The position numbers were made by a program, and so were the translations under genes. Of a DNA stretch of 64,000 nucleotides, positions 34,301 to 46,793 are shown piece by piece. Below the pieces are notes generated by a model that had not been told where the DNA came from, made no database searches, and worked only from the letters and a program-made list of their open reading frames with translations. Source of the stretch: Tetmemena sp. SeJ-2015 (taxonomy: Eukaryota > Ciliophora > Spirotrichea > Sporadotrichida > Oxytrichidae); contig JAJKFJ010022541.1 of the NCBI GenBank assembly GCA_027382625.1, positions 1-64,000 of the forward strand. Direction: 5' to 3'. Positions within the stretch are counted from its first letter, which is position 1. Each line of letters begins with the position of its first letter.

Positions 34301-37300
34301 TCTTTTTACTCACCTCTTGCTAATACCAACTACAGAAGAATGATTTACTTTATTACCAACAAAAGATTTTATTATAATACTCGTTTTTTTTAATTATTAT
34401 TCTTGAGAGCAAAGAGAGCAATTGTGCTCCCTTATTTAACAGATAACTTTGTCTAGTTCAATCAAACCTTGAAAATATAAGTTTTAAGATATCATAATCT
34501 AATTAGTGATTACTTCGTTCTCTCTTTTATTAAAATTGAAAAGATATTTAGATTTATTTTTTGAATAGGAGAACAACATTGACATAGTTTTGTACATTCT
34601 AAGAGCACAAGAAATCTTTCCCTTCATATTTAATTAATTTCTTTGAGCAATTTTTCTTCAACGAAGTTTCATTAGAACATCCTTTGCTTCGTCCCATTCA
34701 TATTAATATATATTCACGTAGCAAATGCTGTACTACAACTTAAAAGGGCAACTGAAGGAAGCAAAGTCAGTGAGTGAGGAGCATATTCGCTATGGAGAGA
34801 CCACTGTAGCAGTTTCGCAAAATGGAATGGTCTTCTTATAAAAGTTTGATGAGGAGATATCCAGATCCAACCTCCACCTCATCAAGCTCTACATCAAACA
34901 TAAATATGTATTTACTCGTCTCATATTTAGTTATGAAGAATTAAGAATCAATTACAGATCTTAAATAGAGGATCTGGATGCTGAGCTTGGAAAGTAAGAC
35001 ACTCAAGAGGAAGAATAAGCTTACTTCAAAATACCTAAAACAGCTTAGATATATAATAATCGAGTATCTTTATTTCTTCCTATAATTTCAATTTAGACTG
35101 TCAAATTAGATGGACCTGAAAATATTTATTTTAAGTTGACCTTAGTAGAGGACTATAGTGAGAAGTAAGAATCAAGTTGACTTGCTAGATCATATCAAAC
35201 TAAACGAGTTGATGGTGCATAGCGAACTGTATAAAGATTTGAACAAGATCTTCCTTAACGAAATCCTTCTCTACTTTGTGTCGTAGGGTTGTGAAATTGA
35301 GTACAAAGTAAATGACAATTTAGATGTCCTCATTTATCTCATATTAATTAATATCAGGCTCAATTACTTATTGTGCACGCATGTATTTGATTGGAATAAT
35401 CCATCACAGCTAATTGAATCAAAAGGGAGAGAAGCAAGAAACTAAATAACTTAAGGAGCTTATATTGCTCAAGCGCTCAGGTGAAAACAAAATAGGTGAT
35501 CATACATCACATCCAAAAATTTTTATTTATAAAATTTTCATCATACTTACTAGAGAGAGGTAGTTCTAATAAGACTAGAAGAAAAATTATCCAGCTCCAA
35601 GAAAATCCTCAACCTTCATTTAAAAATATTTGTGGTTACAGATAGCAATTTTTCTTTCAAGACAATACTAAATACGGAAGAAGATAATGTTCAAAAATCT
35701 GAAACTAAGAAGGTGTAGGAATTCAATTAAAAAATTATGTACAATTTGAAACATTTGGGTGACCAGAAAGATATAAGACATAATTATATAGATAATGGTT
35801 TTAAATAAATAGAAGGAGGATTAAATACTATGCCAGATTAAACCTTTAGGAAAGCCCATTCATCTCATCTCTTTCTGGAGCAATTAAAATGGCTATGATT
35901 TTTTCAATTTTTTTTAACCTAAGAATTTTTGAAGATATTTATTCTACAACAAATCTTCAGATCATAGATTTAAATATGAGCAGTATCTCCCAATTATATA
36001 TTTATTCCTTTAGATAATTGTTTTCTAGTTAAAATTGAATTGATTTCAGTTTTTTATGCATATAAAATAATCTATTAAGCATTATATTCTCAGCTGTAAT
36101 GAGCTCTAAGCTTTCCTATTTTAAATATATTTCCTGGGGATGCATGAGTTGTAAGGTTGCTAAGACTTCCTTATAACTAATGAGAAGATTATTGTGTGGT
36201 CTAAAAGTGCAATTTACTCTTGCAATATCCAGGATCCACAATTGCAATTGGCTGAAGATGATGAGAGTCAGATCTTACCACTCAAAAAGGCCGTATTCGA
36301 AATTGAGCATACTGACGAGGCTTAAATCATATCCATTTACTCAAGTGGCCAGAATTCAGAAGACGTATAAATGCAGAACTACTACATTATAATTTTTAAT
36401 TCATAAAAGTTCATTATTGTTTGAAATAATATTTTATATTTACATTTATATAAAGGCCACTGTCGAGAACAACTACTCTTTCGTGATTAAGTATAACTTA
36501 GATAAGAACAAGGAATTTTCCTCCTTTGATTGCGCACTAGACAGCTAAATATGCTTTGACTACAATCATGAAGGCTACATTTTTGACTAGGAGGCTATCA
36601 TTGATGCAGACTAGGGTATCCCTCTCTACTACTATAAAGATTGCATGAGAAATTACAACAAATCCTAAATCTGAATTTTATTCTTTCATAGAAGATATCT
36701 TTATAAATAAGCTTTACTTCATGCTTGGAGATGTTTCTAAAGGCCCTAGATTCTGTTCTTAAAAGTAGCATTCATGATTAGAAACAGGGTTTATATGCCT
36801 TACAGCTATTTCTGCCTCATAGTGTTTGACAAAGCTTATATTTAATTCCACTTTGATTCGGAATAATTTAAGTAGCTAAATAGTAAATAACGGAATACCA
36901 CTGACCAATGAAAACTATGACTAAGACGTGGTGTACTTTTATGGAGGGTAAACTGTGCTGCACAAGTTCTCTAATAACTTTAAGACGCTAGAGTTCATCT
37001 TAAATAAGTATCATGAGACCAAGCCTTCTCTCCTCAATATGCTCCTTATCAGAGACTCAAATAATCAGAATGTCCTCCAGAGGGCTATCTAAAATGGAAA
37101 TACAAGACTTAAAAACATACTTTAAATGAGAATTAAGAGAAAATAATTTTTTTTTAAGATGTGTGAAGTTGATTCTAGATAAATTGGCAGCTATCACTAT
37201 GAACAACATCCACGCTGTGAAGTCAAACTTCTGTGACCTGCTTGAGTATAATGGCTTTGAGGAGTATTTGAGACTTTGCTTTTTCTAAACCAACTAGATG

Positions 37301-38940
37301 AAGACCAAATAAAACTTCCAAAGGAAGTCTATAAAACTTTATAATTCTTTCTCTAGTCTAATGACTAATCTTCAAGCTTTGTAATTGGGCCTAATGAAAC
37401 CTCTTTCCTGGATAAGAGTTTCTACAGAGACTTCTAAGACTCCACTTAGCCTATGAAGCAGGTAGTTATAAGAGCACTGGACGCAGGATGGATACTCAGA
37501 TCTGACATAGGATAGTAATTCTAAATAGCTCTTTCAGAGTCAGAGAACATGGACTACTTCGCAATAGAGACTATTTAAACGATAGTCAACTTCCAATCTA
37601 AATGCATATTTCAATAATTGATCTTATTTATTACAATATGGTGAATGGAATATCTTAAAGCCAAAGATCATTACCTGGCTGTTTATCCCATTCATGATAA
37701 ACATGATTCTCTACAGCTTCTACTCCATTTAGTCCTATGAGGAATTGGTGGGTGCTAGAAAAACAAACAGTGATATTGATGCATTATAATTTTATAGCAA
37801 TAACTTTGACCAATCAGATTTTGATCTTGCTCTTCATTAAATAATGAATGAATCAAAAGCATAATTTTATTCAGTGTGTAAACTTTCTATGTCGAATTCA
37901 AGCAGATGACTTTCCATAAGAAGGAATACTAATTTGAAAATGTTTGCTTACTTTTGAATACTTTAAGTCATTCTGGAATCTGCTGGACTTGACAACAGTA
38001 ATCCTTGCCCCTTTGACCGTGATAATGGCATTCAGTCACACTAATGAGAAGATAGTGAGGCCTTTCATGGCTCTGTGCAACTTAATTTTCTATCTTCGCT
38101 TCTTCTACTTCTTGAGAATCTTCGATAGCTCTTCACATCTAGTGAGAACCATCATTGAAATCACCTCAGACATTAAGAACTTCATCTTCGTGTTCTTGAT
38201 GGCGATCATAGGACTCGGAGGCAGTTTCCTTATCTTAGCAAATAATAATGATCCAAACGTAGAGGGCGCGCAATTCATATAAAATATTGTGATACTTGCT
38301 TTTTATTCATTTAGACCTTCCCTGAGTCTTTCATTTACTCCTACAGACTTGGATTGGGAGACTTTGATCTATTGATTATTGATTAAAGATACAAATCAAC
38401 TTGATCTGGATCCATTTTCCATATCCACTAACTCTCTTCTGCTTCACATCCTGTTCGTGCTTTCTTCTCTATTCTCTGCTGTGATCTTGCTGAACATGCT
38501 CGTTGCTATAATGGGAGAGTCCTTCAATAGAGTGAATGAGGCAGCTGAGAACTAGCGAGTGAGAGAGCACTTGCAACTCATAGTGGAGAATGACTTCCTC
38601 ATTAACAGGAAAAAGGTATTCTCCAAAGTCAAGTACCTCATTGAGATCAAGGACGATGTAGATGAAGATGACAAAGACATTATAACTAAGCAAATTACAC
38701 AAATTTCTCTTAATCTTACTTTCAAATTTAAGTTAAATCATTAAGGCTTAATAAGACATTCAAGAAAACCACAGTTCTACCACCTCTGAATTAGGGGAGC
38801 TGAAGTTAATGATGCACACCCAAGACAGGAAATTGCTTTAGCTGAGGACACAGCTCAATGAGATTTCCAAATTCTTGAATCAGCAGAGAACAGACAGCAA
38901 TGAAGTGATGCTCAGAACCTTTGATACTTACTCGGGGTGA
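31385..38940 (+). CDS. Very large TRP/polycystin-like cation channel with propeller-like N-terminus
   Basis: A string of coding segments in changing frames runs in one direction. The N-terminal half has repeated beta-strand-rich blocks (YVINAFCQVFPEGVTYLDFH, NLLCFKVYQLDNGKYQQVAL, KFSINAKYFYINQERKHLLF) suggestive of a WD40/propeller array. An ankyrin-like stretch GGQTVLHKFSNNFKTLEFIL lies near 36,950. Then come a membrane segment (ITWLFIPFMINMILYSFYSI), FEYFKSFWNLLDLTTVILAP (S2-S3), further helices, the pore region FPESFIYSYRLGLGDFDLDP and the last helix AVILLNMLVAIMGESFNRV. A charged coiled coil follows, ending at TGA 38938-38940. This is the layout of TRP-like channels known in ciliates. Four IESs near the end are resolved; others remain. 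Possibly over 2,000 residues. Start uncertain; ion selectivity unknown. Confidence 0.82.
37933..37958. other. IES, 20 bp, pointer TTTGAA, in the channel gene
   Basis: TTTGAA at 37933-37938 and 37953-37958. Excision of 20 bp joins KKEYQ to FEYFKSFWNLLDL, giving the family's 'YF.S.WN.LD' motif. One of the shortest IESs that can be read here. Confidence 0.87.
38273..38310. other. IES, 32 bp, pointer ATTCAT, in the channel pore region
   Basis: ATTCAT at 38273-38278 and 38305-38310. Excision joins EGAQFI to QTFPESFIYSYRLGLGDFD, restoring the pore segment in frame. Confidence 0.9.
38364..38407. other. IES, 37 bp, pointer TTGATCT, in the channel gene
   Basis: TTGATCT at 38364-38370 and 38401-38407. 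Excision joins LGLGDFDL to DPFSISTNSLLLHILFVL and leads into the last membrane helix in frame. Confidence 0.92.
38676..38760. other. IES, 79 bp, pointer GACATT, in the channel C-terminal tail
   Basis: GACATT at 38676-38681 and 38755-38760. Excision joins DVDEDDKDI to QENHSSTTSELGELK and opens the frame to the TGA at 38938-38940, extending the coiled-coil tail. Confidence 0.9.
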
Positions 38941-40194
38941 ACAACTACAACTCCAGAAACTCGCAAACTCTGGGCACTGACAACACTCAGACTCTCTCTA
39001 ACAGCCAAAACACCTAGTGAAAAATAAACATCACTCATGGTTCGACCAGTGAATTAGTAGTTCAGTATATTTAAATTCTTAGAAAAGGTAATAAATTAAA
39101 ATTTATAATCATAAATGATCTCGGCGTACTGAATATGCTAAATCTGTGAGTCGTAGATGTAAATGAGTAGTATTTCAGTGATTATATTAATTTTACAGAG
39201 TCAGTTACAAGTTTGCTAAATTACAGGAAGGCTCTCTGCAAATGTGAAGAAATTTGCAACATGTCCCAATTTATAGAACAATTACTAATTAGCTTCCTTT
39301 AAATCCCATTCTATTTAAAATAGTTCAATAAATAAACACATGCTTTTAATTTCAAATAAAACTAATTCTTTCTCATTTCCGGTATTCTAAGGAGGCAAAC
39401 TATTGTAATAAACCAATTAGACCTTATTTCCCAAAAACTGCTCTTATATGTCTAAAGGAATTTTAAATTTGACGCTTGTTTGTGTTGTGGTTTCTCATAA
39501 ACATTTTGGCTGGCAAGCAACTGTATTTAGAGCTATATAGGCTATTTATAATATTGTCCTGAGCCTTGGTTTGAAAATTATATTCTCTGAAGAACTTAAA
39601 ATATACTTGTAAATAAATAAGCAATGTATGTTGAAGAAAGCATAAGTATTTGACTTTGATCTTCACATTTCATTTTAATTTCCAGTAGTTCTACAAGCTA
39701 TGGGGACTCTTGCATTTCTATAAAAAAATTAAACCAATTTTATTGCGCAGTTTTTGCGTCTTTTTGTGTAAAAAAGAACATATTAGGCATCAAATTTGAT
39801 TAAGTCTATCATAATTCGTTTATAACATAAAGTATATACTAATTTATAATGGTATGATCGTTGTGTCCAGGTTAATTAGGAGGTTGAAACTCCCCACATT
39901 TCTTGGGACATATATTGAGTCTACTGAAAACTCAGAAGATGTCTTCCCTCTCTACTGATTTTACTATCCTTGCTTTGCACCGAGGGTTTCGGTTGGGCTT
40001 CACATTAAATGGAAGCGAAGAAGCTAGGAATATATCACATAGCATCTTGAGTTAGTGGGTGTGTTTTCACCATTAATCTGCTTAATTACTATAATCAAGT
40101 CTATATTTAGCACTTAAAATCACTCTCACGTGATTAATTTTTAATGGAGAATAGACTAAATCAATTTAATTAGGGATTAACAAAGAGATTTAAT
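38941..40194. other. AT-rich non-coding stretch
   Basis: After the channel stop, an alternative frame contains a Ser/Thr/Asn-rich stretch to about 39,030, probably not coding. No recognisable feature is seen from 39,040 to the next gene on either strand. Confidence 0.4.
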
Positions 40195-40919
40195 TCAACA
40201 GACAAAGAATGAAGATTTAGAGGCTTAGGTTAATGAAAAAGGAAACTAAAGGGAGGCCATTATGTCTTGCTTATTATAAAGTAGATCTAATAGTTACTTA
40301 TAACTTCTTTCATTGAGTTGAATTGTTTGAGTATCCAAAGGATGTTTTTAGTTAATCAAAGCTCCCTTACTTTAAGAAGTTGAATCTTTCTCTATCCTTT
40401 CTTACTCTAAAACTGAATAGATCTCATTTGTAAACTCCAAAATGCCCTCATTGATAGAGACTGGACTGATAAACTTTCCCCGTCTCAATAATATCAGGTG
40501 AGAACTAGTCTTATACATCTTAGTAGTCTGGAATAATGGGATTTATATCGGCATTACTTTTAGGCTCTGATTATACTTAGCTCTGCTTTTATTGAATTTC
40601 TTAGACGCTCTCTGGAGGCTTCTGAAATGAAATAGGAACCTAATAGATTTCCAAATATAATTTAAAAACCTAATCTCTGTCCTTAAGAAAGTTCTTGATC
40701 TCTTGTTCAGTAGAGTCAGGTTGCAAGTTCTCGTCATCATCACCCCACTCGTTCCTAGAATCGTTCCTTTGCCAATATTCTTAGTTAATCTCCATAGTTT
40801 GCGAAGGTTTAGCACCCTCTACTCTCTTGCTCATCTTGTTTTCTTTCTTATTAATTTTAAGCTCTCTGCCAATTTAAACGCCGATTTTGAGATTCTCTAT
40901 TCTCCTGATTCATGAACAT
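40195..40919 (-). CDS. Asn/Gln/acidic-rich protein of unknown function, two frame changes
   Basis: The minus strand from ATG 40917-40919 starts MFMNQENRESQNRRLNWQRA. A second frame continues SQTMEINQEYWQRNDSRNEW then GDDDENLQPDSTEQEIKNFL, YLEIYQVPISFQKPPESVQE and DVQDQFSPDIIETG. The third frame is KFISPVSINEGILEFTNEIY followed by HPLDTQTIQLNERSYKQLLD and a TGA (complement of 40195-40197). All use many TAA/TAG as Gln. The frame changes near 40,820 and 40,470 are single-base shifts without clear pointers, so they may be sequencing indels or decay. No domain recognised. The ORFs on the opposite strand here are shadows. Confidence 0.55.
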
Positions 40920-41295
40920 TATTATGGCATCCTGAACTCATGGAACACAAGGGTCAACCCTTATCCACTTGGTCTTTTTTTCTATAGTAGACTTTTGCTT
41001 TCTGGTGCTGTTATATGATTGATTAAAAAAAATTAAGCAGCGCAATAGTTGAATTAACTCGTTAACTTTAAATTTGGATTAGTGGTGATTCTCTAATTAA
41101 GGAGTCTGATTATTATTAATTCGGGTTACTTAATCTTATCTCAGGTTGGTGCGCACTATAAATTCGACTTTTATAACCAAGTTATAATTAATATCTACAA
41201 AAGAATCAAACTAGTCTTTAATCTAAGAATCACTCAACCAATCCAGGATATTGCTATATAGATTGATTTAAATTGTCATTATTCTTTTATAGTGA

Positions 41296-41520
41296 ATGTC
41301 AAGCTACTTCGGTATCAGTCTTTCATATGAAGTGAACCGTGATGGTCACGGCCAAGAAAATACTCCCCAACATCGCTTAAGAGACATTCCAGTAACGACA
41401 GTCATTCCTGAGCACTTAAGAGGACACGGCCGCTATGGAGGTCTAGGAAACATCAACAAACATGTATGGAAGGGCCAGTTCTTGTACGATATTTCTCCCC
41501 AGGGCACAAGATTAATGTGA
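41296..41520 (+). CDS. Small hypothetical protein, 74 aa
   Basis: A continuous frame from ATG to TGA with ordinary composition (Gly, His, Arg, Pro-rich: HLRGHGRYGGLGNINKHVWK) stands out in AT-rich DNA. No in-frame TAA/TAG. No domain or membrane segment is recognised. It may be a complete tiny gene or one coding segment of a larger one. Flanking DNA on both sides is AT-rich and shows no continuation. Confidence 0.5.
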   Translation: MSSYFGISLSYEVNRDGHGQENTPQHRLRDIPVTTVIPEHLRGHGRYGGLGNINKHVWKGQFLYDISPQGTRLM

Positions 41521-42920
41521 GAGAGACTCCTTGATTAGACCACCACTATAAGTTGTCAAGCATATCCTCCCATTGTGTAAATCTACAAACTATTTAAAAC
41601 TATGACTAAATATGAACTCCCTTCTCTTCTACTCTCCATGGGTAGAGAGAGGGAATTTTAAAATAAGCTTAATTCTTTAAAGAGTTCTCAAAAATTTCTT
41701 TTCAGGGGAATTTAGATCTATATTTTCCGTTTCTATATTCTGGAAAGATTGTTCATTGAGTGAATGAATTTTGGAAATGAGATAATGTGGCAATTCTTTG
41801 TAAGCGATTATGTCTAGACACAAAAGAAATGAGTAAAAAGTTTCGAAGACTAGGACATAAGTCTATTAAATTTGCCTATTTTTGCATTAAATAATAAGTA
41901 GAAAATAGTTGATATTTAAATCAGGATGAAGGAGAAAGAGGCTATCGTTGGAAAATTGTTCTTTAACATAAATTAAGGTTATATAATACACTTAGCTGCA
42001 TAATAAAATTAATTTAAATAAGTATTAATTAATTCCAAGTATTCGATATTTTGATCGTTTTAAAACGAGATTGAATCCTCCTTCGCCTTAAAGATATTTG
42101 AATATTGTTTAATTTAATTATTTAATTTAATAAATCCCAATTCAAGTTTTATGTTAGCTGGAAATCCTGATAAGGATGCGAAAGTTTTAAGGTGCTAGGA
42201 TCCTGGACTGAAGGCACCCTTCTAGAAAGTGGTTTCTATTTTTGTAATATGAGCCCTTCAGTTACGATTTAGTTTCCCTTCTGTCCAATTGTAATATTAG
42301 TTCTGCCTCCTGAATTCTGTCTCTTACACTATAGGTTTCTGATAGTTTATGTTTAAAGTAATTATCTTAAAATAATTTTAATATCATCTAATCCAGAATC
42401 AGGATTCATTTATGGGAAAGTAGGATCTCTATTCTAAGCATCTCCTTATTATAGTTCGGAAGGGATTAAAGTCAGTGTGATTTTTCAATATTTCCTTATT
42501 TAATGAAAATAACAATTAAAACAAAGGGTTCTAAAATCTATTTTACCTTTTCTTTGTTGCTTGCTCAATTTGTTTTTGCAGAAGCATTTATTTTTAAGGT
42601 GAGAGAATAATGATGATCATTAAAATATAGGAGAGACAGAGAGCAGAACAGTTATATTAAATATTTAAGAAGTATGTCATTAAAAAAAATTGCTAATTTG
42701 CTTTTATAACTGAGTTTTCGCTCTAGATTATTCTAGGTATATAAAATATGTTATAAATTTATTAGGGTTCCATATACATATAAGCATATTCTCCTGTTTT
42801 TCTAGATTTGATGAAGATTAAATTAAAACTTTACAAATTCTGCTCACATTTATGATCGATAGATATCGGATCAAGATTCCAGCATTTAGTCAATCTCTTT
42901 AGGAGCAATTGAATTTGGGT
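41521..42920. other. AT-rich non-coding stretch
   Basis: Nothing supported on either strand. Confidence 0.4.
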
Positions 42921-43112
42921 TCATTAAGTGACGTCCCTAGCGTTGTCTTTAATGTCCTGAGCAGTCTCTCTCACTTGCTGTTTAGCTCCATAGAAAGTCT
43001 CCTTTGCCTTGTCTGAGGCCTAATCTGTAGCATACTGAGCCTTATCCTTTAACTCATCATACTTGGCAGCAGCTCTGTGCTTAGCCTCATCAAGATTGGT
43101 TTTTGCCTGCAT
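42921..43112 (-). CDS. LEA-like (group 3) amphipathic helical segment
   Basis: Minus strand, 63 residues to TGA (complement of 42921-42923): QAKTNLDEAKHRAAAKYDEL, KDKAQYATDQASDKAKETFY, GAKQQVRETAQDIKDNARDV. Repeating A/K/D/E/Q 11-mer-like patterns are typical of late-embryogenesis-abundant group 3 proteins, which protect proteins and membranes during drying or encystment. One TAG and one TAA are read as Gln. The first Met follows directly on AT-rich DNA, so this is likely the last coding segment of a longer gene whose upstream parts are not identified. Short helical repeats also occur in unrelated apolipoprotein-like proteins. Confidence 0.65.
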
Positions 43113-45239
43113 TAAAATCAATTAAATTACTTTCTCATAAATTCATATTTACTGCTCTCCAACGTTGCAATTAAATAAAAAAGCTGCTCATTAGTGACTA
43201 ATTGAATTCCTAATTAAAAATAATATACATACAGACCATAAAAAACTGATTAAATATGCTTTAATTTAAGATCAGGAATCTATATCACCGAATTCTTTAA
43301 TTTCATTCTCTATTTCAATCTATTTAAAACTCTAAACACTAGAGATAGATATCAAGTCCAAAATTTGAATCTTATTTCATTATTTAGAGTAGGCTAGTTT
43401 TATTTCTATTTATAAAATTGAAATCATTCTCAAATTTAAATATCTATGATCAGCTTTTCATTTTATTCTCTAATGACATCTAATAAATTTAGCTAGGATG
43501 CTTTAACCTTTATAAAGAATTAGTAGGATAGATAGCAGCACATATTTTTAGATTTATATGACATGTGGATCTTGATTTTCTGATAAGATGGGTTAATGGA
43601 AATAATTATAACATAAAATTCGTTGCAAATTTCGATCATTTAATTAATTAGTTGCTTTTGCTATTAGATATCTGATTTAAGACCTAAAATTTTATGATAT
43701 ATAAGGCTAAGATATAACTATAGTTATAAACAATAATCATCTAAATAATCAAACTCTACTTTTAAAAAAATAATTAGGATTTAACCATTTAAAAATCATA
43801 AAGGAAGGGACATAGTTACTATAGAAATTTATAGCAAATTACTCTTAATATATATGTATTGAGAAAGCTATATAAGAAAGTTTTTAATTTAAAAATTTTA
43901 AATTAATAAACGATTCTTGCAAAAACGTAAAAGAGTATAAATATTAAAATATTTGTATATATTTATTAATTTTAATAATTTTTTAAGATAATAATTTAAA
44001 TCATCAGATTCACTTCAAGCAAGACTTCAAATGCAGACATTATAACTTTAAAGTAATATTAATATCATTTTTATTAGACCTTTATATAATTCAAATTATA
44101 TAATTCTATGCCAGGCACTATAATTATATAAACCAGCTCTCTATCATAAAGAGAAATATGCATCTCCAGATAAAAGCTAAGTCTTATGAAGTTGAAAATA
44201 TACACAAAAATAATAGTTAGAGTATTAAATCAGCTGCCCATAAAAGTATCGGCATAAAAATGTTTCTTTCTATTCATATAATTTGAATTTAGAACCTCTT
44301 TTTGTGAAATAATTTTTTGTTAGGATGAATCTGTACTTATTTTAATCTTTTAAAGATTTGCCTGTCTTAATTTTCTACGAGATTTTATTTCCATCCAAAT
44401 TTTTTAGGTTTTTTTTTGTTTGAATCTTCATCGTGTTGCTCGGGTTTAAATATTATTCTTCTTAAAATCCGATATATTGCATATAGAATTTTATTTTACT
44501 AGTCGATAGTAACTTTTATTTATATTAAATAAGTTTATTTAATTTCCCACTTTATATTTTAATGAGTTATTTGACCTCTGAATGTTCCAAGTTGCCTCTC
44601 CCCACGTTCAGGACTAACAATTTTTAATAATTTTAATTTGTGACTACTTTAGTGACTTCGCCAACCCTCTAAGAATCGTGACTGCTGTGTGCCGCACTTT
44701 ATTATTATATTTTGAGCCACGTCGTTGGGTTAATTCTCTACAATGGATAAGCTGAACCTTCCAAAGGCTTCGACGCCGCTGGTTCAAACTCCTTGCTTAC
44801 TAGCTTCATCTCTAAGTCGGCTCAAGCACCTTCCATACCCAGCTTCGTTGGTAAATTCTTCCACTCAAACATATCAATTTTAATAGAAGATTTAATATCG
44901 ACAATAAGTTATTCTCGCAAAACATGAATTTCAAGTTCAAACTCACTCAGAAAATACTTTAAGAATTAACATCAAGAGTATTTTAATTGTATATGTGAAA
45001 TATAGAATTTTATAAAACCAAGTTGGCTTTATTTGGAGACTCTAATCAATCAAAGAGAGTATTAAAATTATATTTTTAAATCAGTTACCAAAATATCAAC
45101 AACCCATATGACTTTGTTTAAATCAGAATAAATTTACTACCTAATAAATGAAGATAAGACATGATATGTGTACAAAATCCTATCTAGAAGTAAGTCTTTT
45201 TTCACAAAATCATTGAATAAGAACTACATTTTTAAGAGA
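43113..45239. other. AT-rich stretch with one possible coding segment
   Basis: Mostly non-coding. Around 44,560-44,870 base composition is richer and one plus-strand frame reads NGQAEPSKGFDAAGSNSLLT followed by SFISKSAQAPSIPSFVGKFF. This may be a coding segment, but no family is recognised and its edges are unclear. Confidence 0.3.
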
Positions 45240-45269
45240 ATTAAATTAAATCGGAGATTATTTAAAAAG

Positions 45270-45610
45270 ATAAATGAAGAGTTTCAAATTCGTGGCAGGT
45301 TTTTTTTTGTTTAAATCACAGACTCACCGCATGATCTGCATCTTGTTAAATAGCTTTTCAAAAATTAATATGAGTTTCTTCTATAACCATCATCTCAGCA
45401 CCTCTCAGCTGCGAAATATGATTCGAGATTCATTATCATCTTCATCATCACTTTCATCTTAACTTGTGTTTCTTATAACTATAGACTGAGCGCTCCCACA
45501 CAAAAGTTATAAGGATAAAAAATTCTGAGAATTTTATGCTTAATCGAATGGTGTAATCATTATTTAAATTAAACACACTTCAACTGTCACTGATTTGTTC
45601 CATTTTAATT
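45270..45610. repeat. Dispersed repeat copy 1
   Basis: Matches 55,065-55,560 in the same orientation. Shared landmarks are TTCGTGG, CTTTTCAAAAATTAA-like blocks and ACTGAGCGCTCCCACACAAA followed by AGTT. The family is about 350-500 bp with scattered indels and no ORF. Confidence 0.75.
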
Positions 45611-45957
45611 TAATGTCTAATTTAATTCTCTTTTTTATTAAATCCTCAGCTATATTAATAAATATTTGGGAATCTAATGATGGCTCTTTTTTGTCTTACA
45701 AAGCAATAATTATAAGTTCTTACATCAGAATACCATTTTTTATAAAAGATTAAAAAATGTACGCATTTTTTATGGTTATTATTCGAATAGCTTTTTGTGA
45801 ATTATTTATCTAAGATTATCTGCGGTACTAATTTATATACCATTTTATAAATATATTTTAGAATTTAAAACTGAAAATACTTTCTGAGCTGAGAGGGAGC
45901 ATTTATTGTCGAATTATCATTATATTTTTTATATTTAAAATAATTTGAATTTGAATA

Positions 45958-46050
45958 AACAAGAAGGCTGTAAAGAAGCAATTAAAGGCTGACAACGACG
46001 CTGCTGATTTATATGACGACTTCAAGGTTGCATTCGATGCGACTTAATAT
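45958..46050 (+). other. Possible isolated coding segment (Lys/Asp-rich)
   Basis: A plus-strand frame KKAVKKQLKADNDAADLYDD then FKVAFDAT is flanked by very AT-rich DNA. Its composition is protein-like, but no family or joining pointer could be identified. Confidence 0.35.
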
Positions 46051-46793
46051 TATTTTTTATTTAAAAAAAAATCGAAATAATAAAAATCGGGCTCTATTAT
46101 AATATTCTTCTATAAAATAAAATTAAAGAAAACTTAAAATATAATATTCATTTATAGCTATTATATGTTTTTATAGAATAAAAGCATTCCAAAAGGAAAA
46201 TACCTATTTAATATAAAAGTTCAATTATTCCATATGATTTAGTGCTTTATATAGAATGCCTCCCTCAACCATCATTTTATAAGTTGGGATTCAAGGAATT
46301 TGAGTGTGGTCTAGCAAGTAGAGTAAAGTATCGTAAAATTTTAGGAATGTAATTAATTATCATTTTTCAAAACCAGCACTTATCGTACTAGTTGAGAAGA
46401 ACGTACTATTATCCTATGTAAGAGTCTAACTAGAATCATTATAAAATATAAGAAATTTACACATCATTTTTATGAAACAGAATGAGCAAGGATGAGGTAA
46501 GAAATAATTACGATAAGAAAGCATTATTTATATTTTAGTATTTTGCAATATATTGGAGATTATACATGCTTTATAATTTAAAAATTTGAGAATAATCAAT
46601 GTGCTTAGAGAGAGGAAAAATTAAATTTTAGTTTGGGATTATGCCTATTTTAAACCATGCAATTTAATCAATTTAATTAACGCTTATAGCAAATTAGCAT
46701 TTTGCTATAAACAATTGCAAGATCTACTCATTGAATACATTATATGACTTATTAATCAATGATGGATATCGTCGGCTCAAATCTTAAAATATT

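Noticed and set aside
42921..46050. The Lys/Asp-rich segment at 45,958-46,050 (plus) as an inverted, scrambled part of the LEA-like gene (minus).
   Set aside because: Candidate pointers (ATGC, GCA) join the two only out of frame and lead to TGA, so scrambling is not supported.
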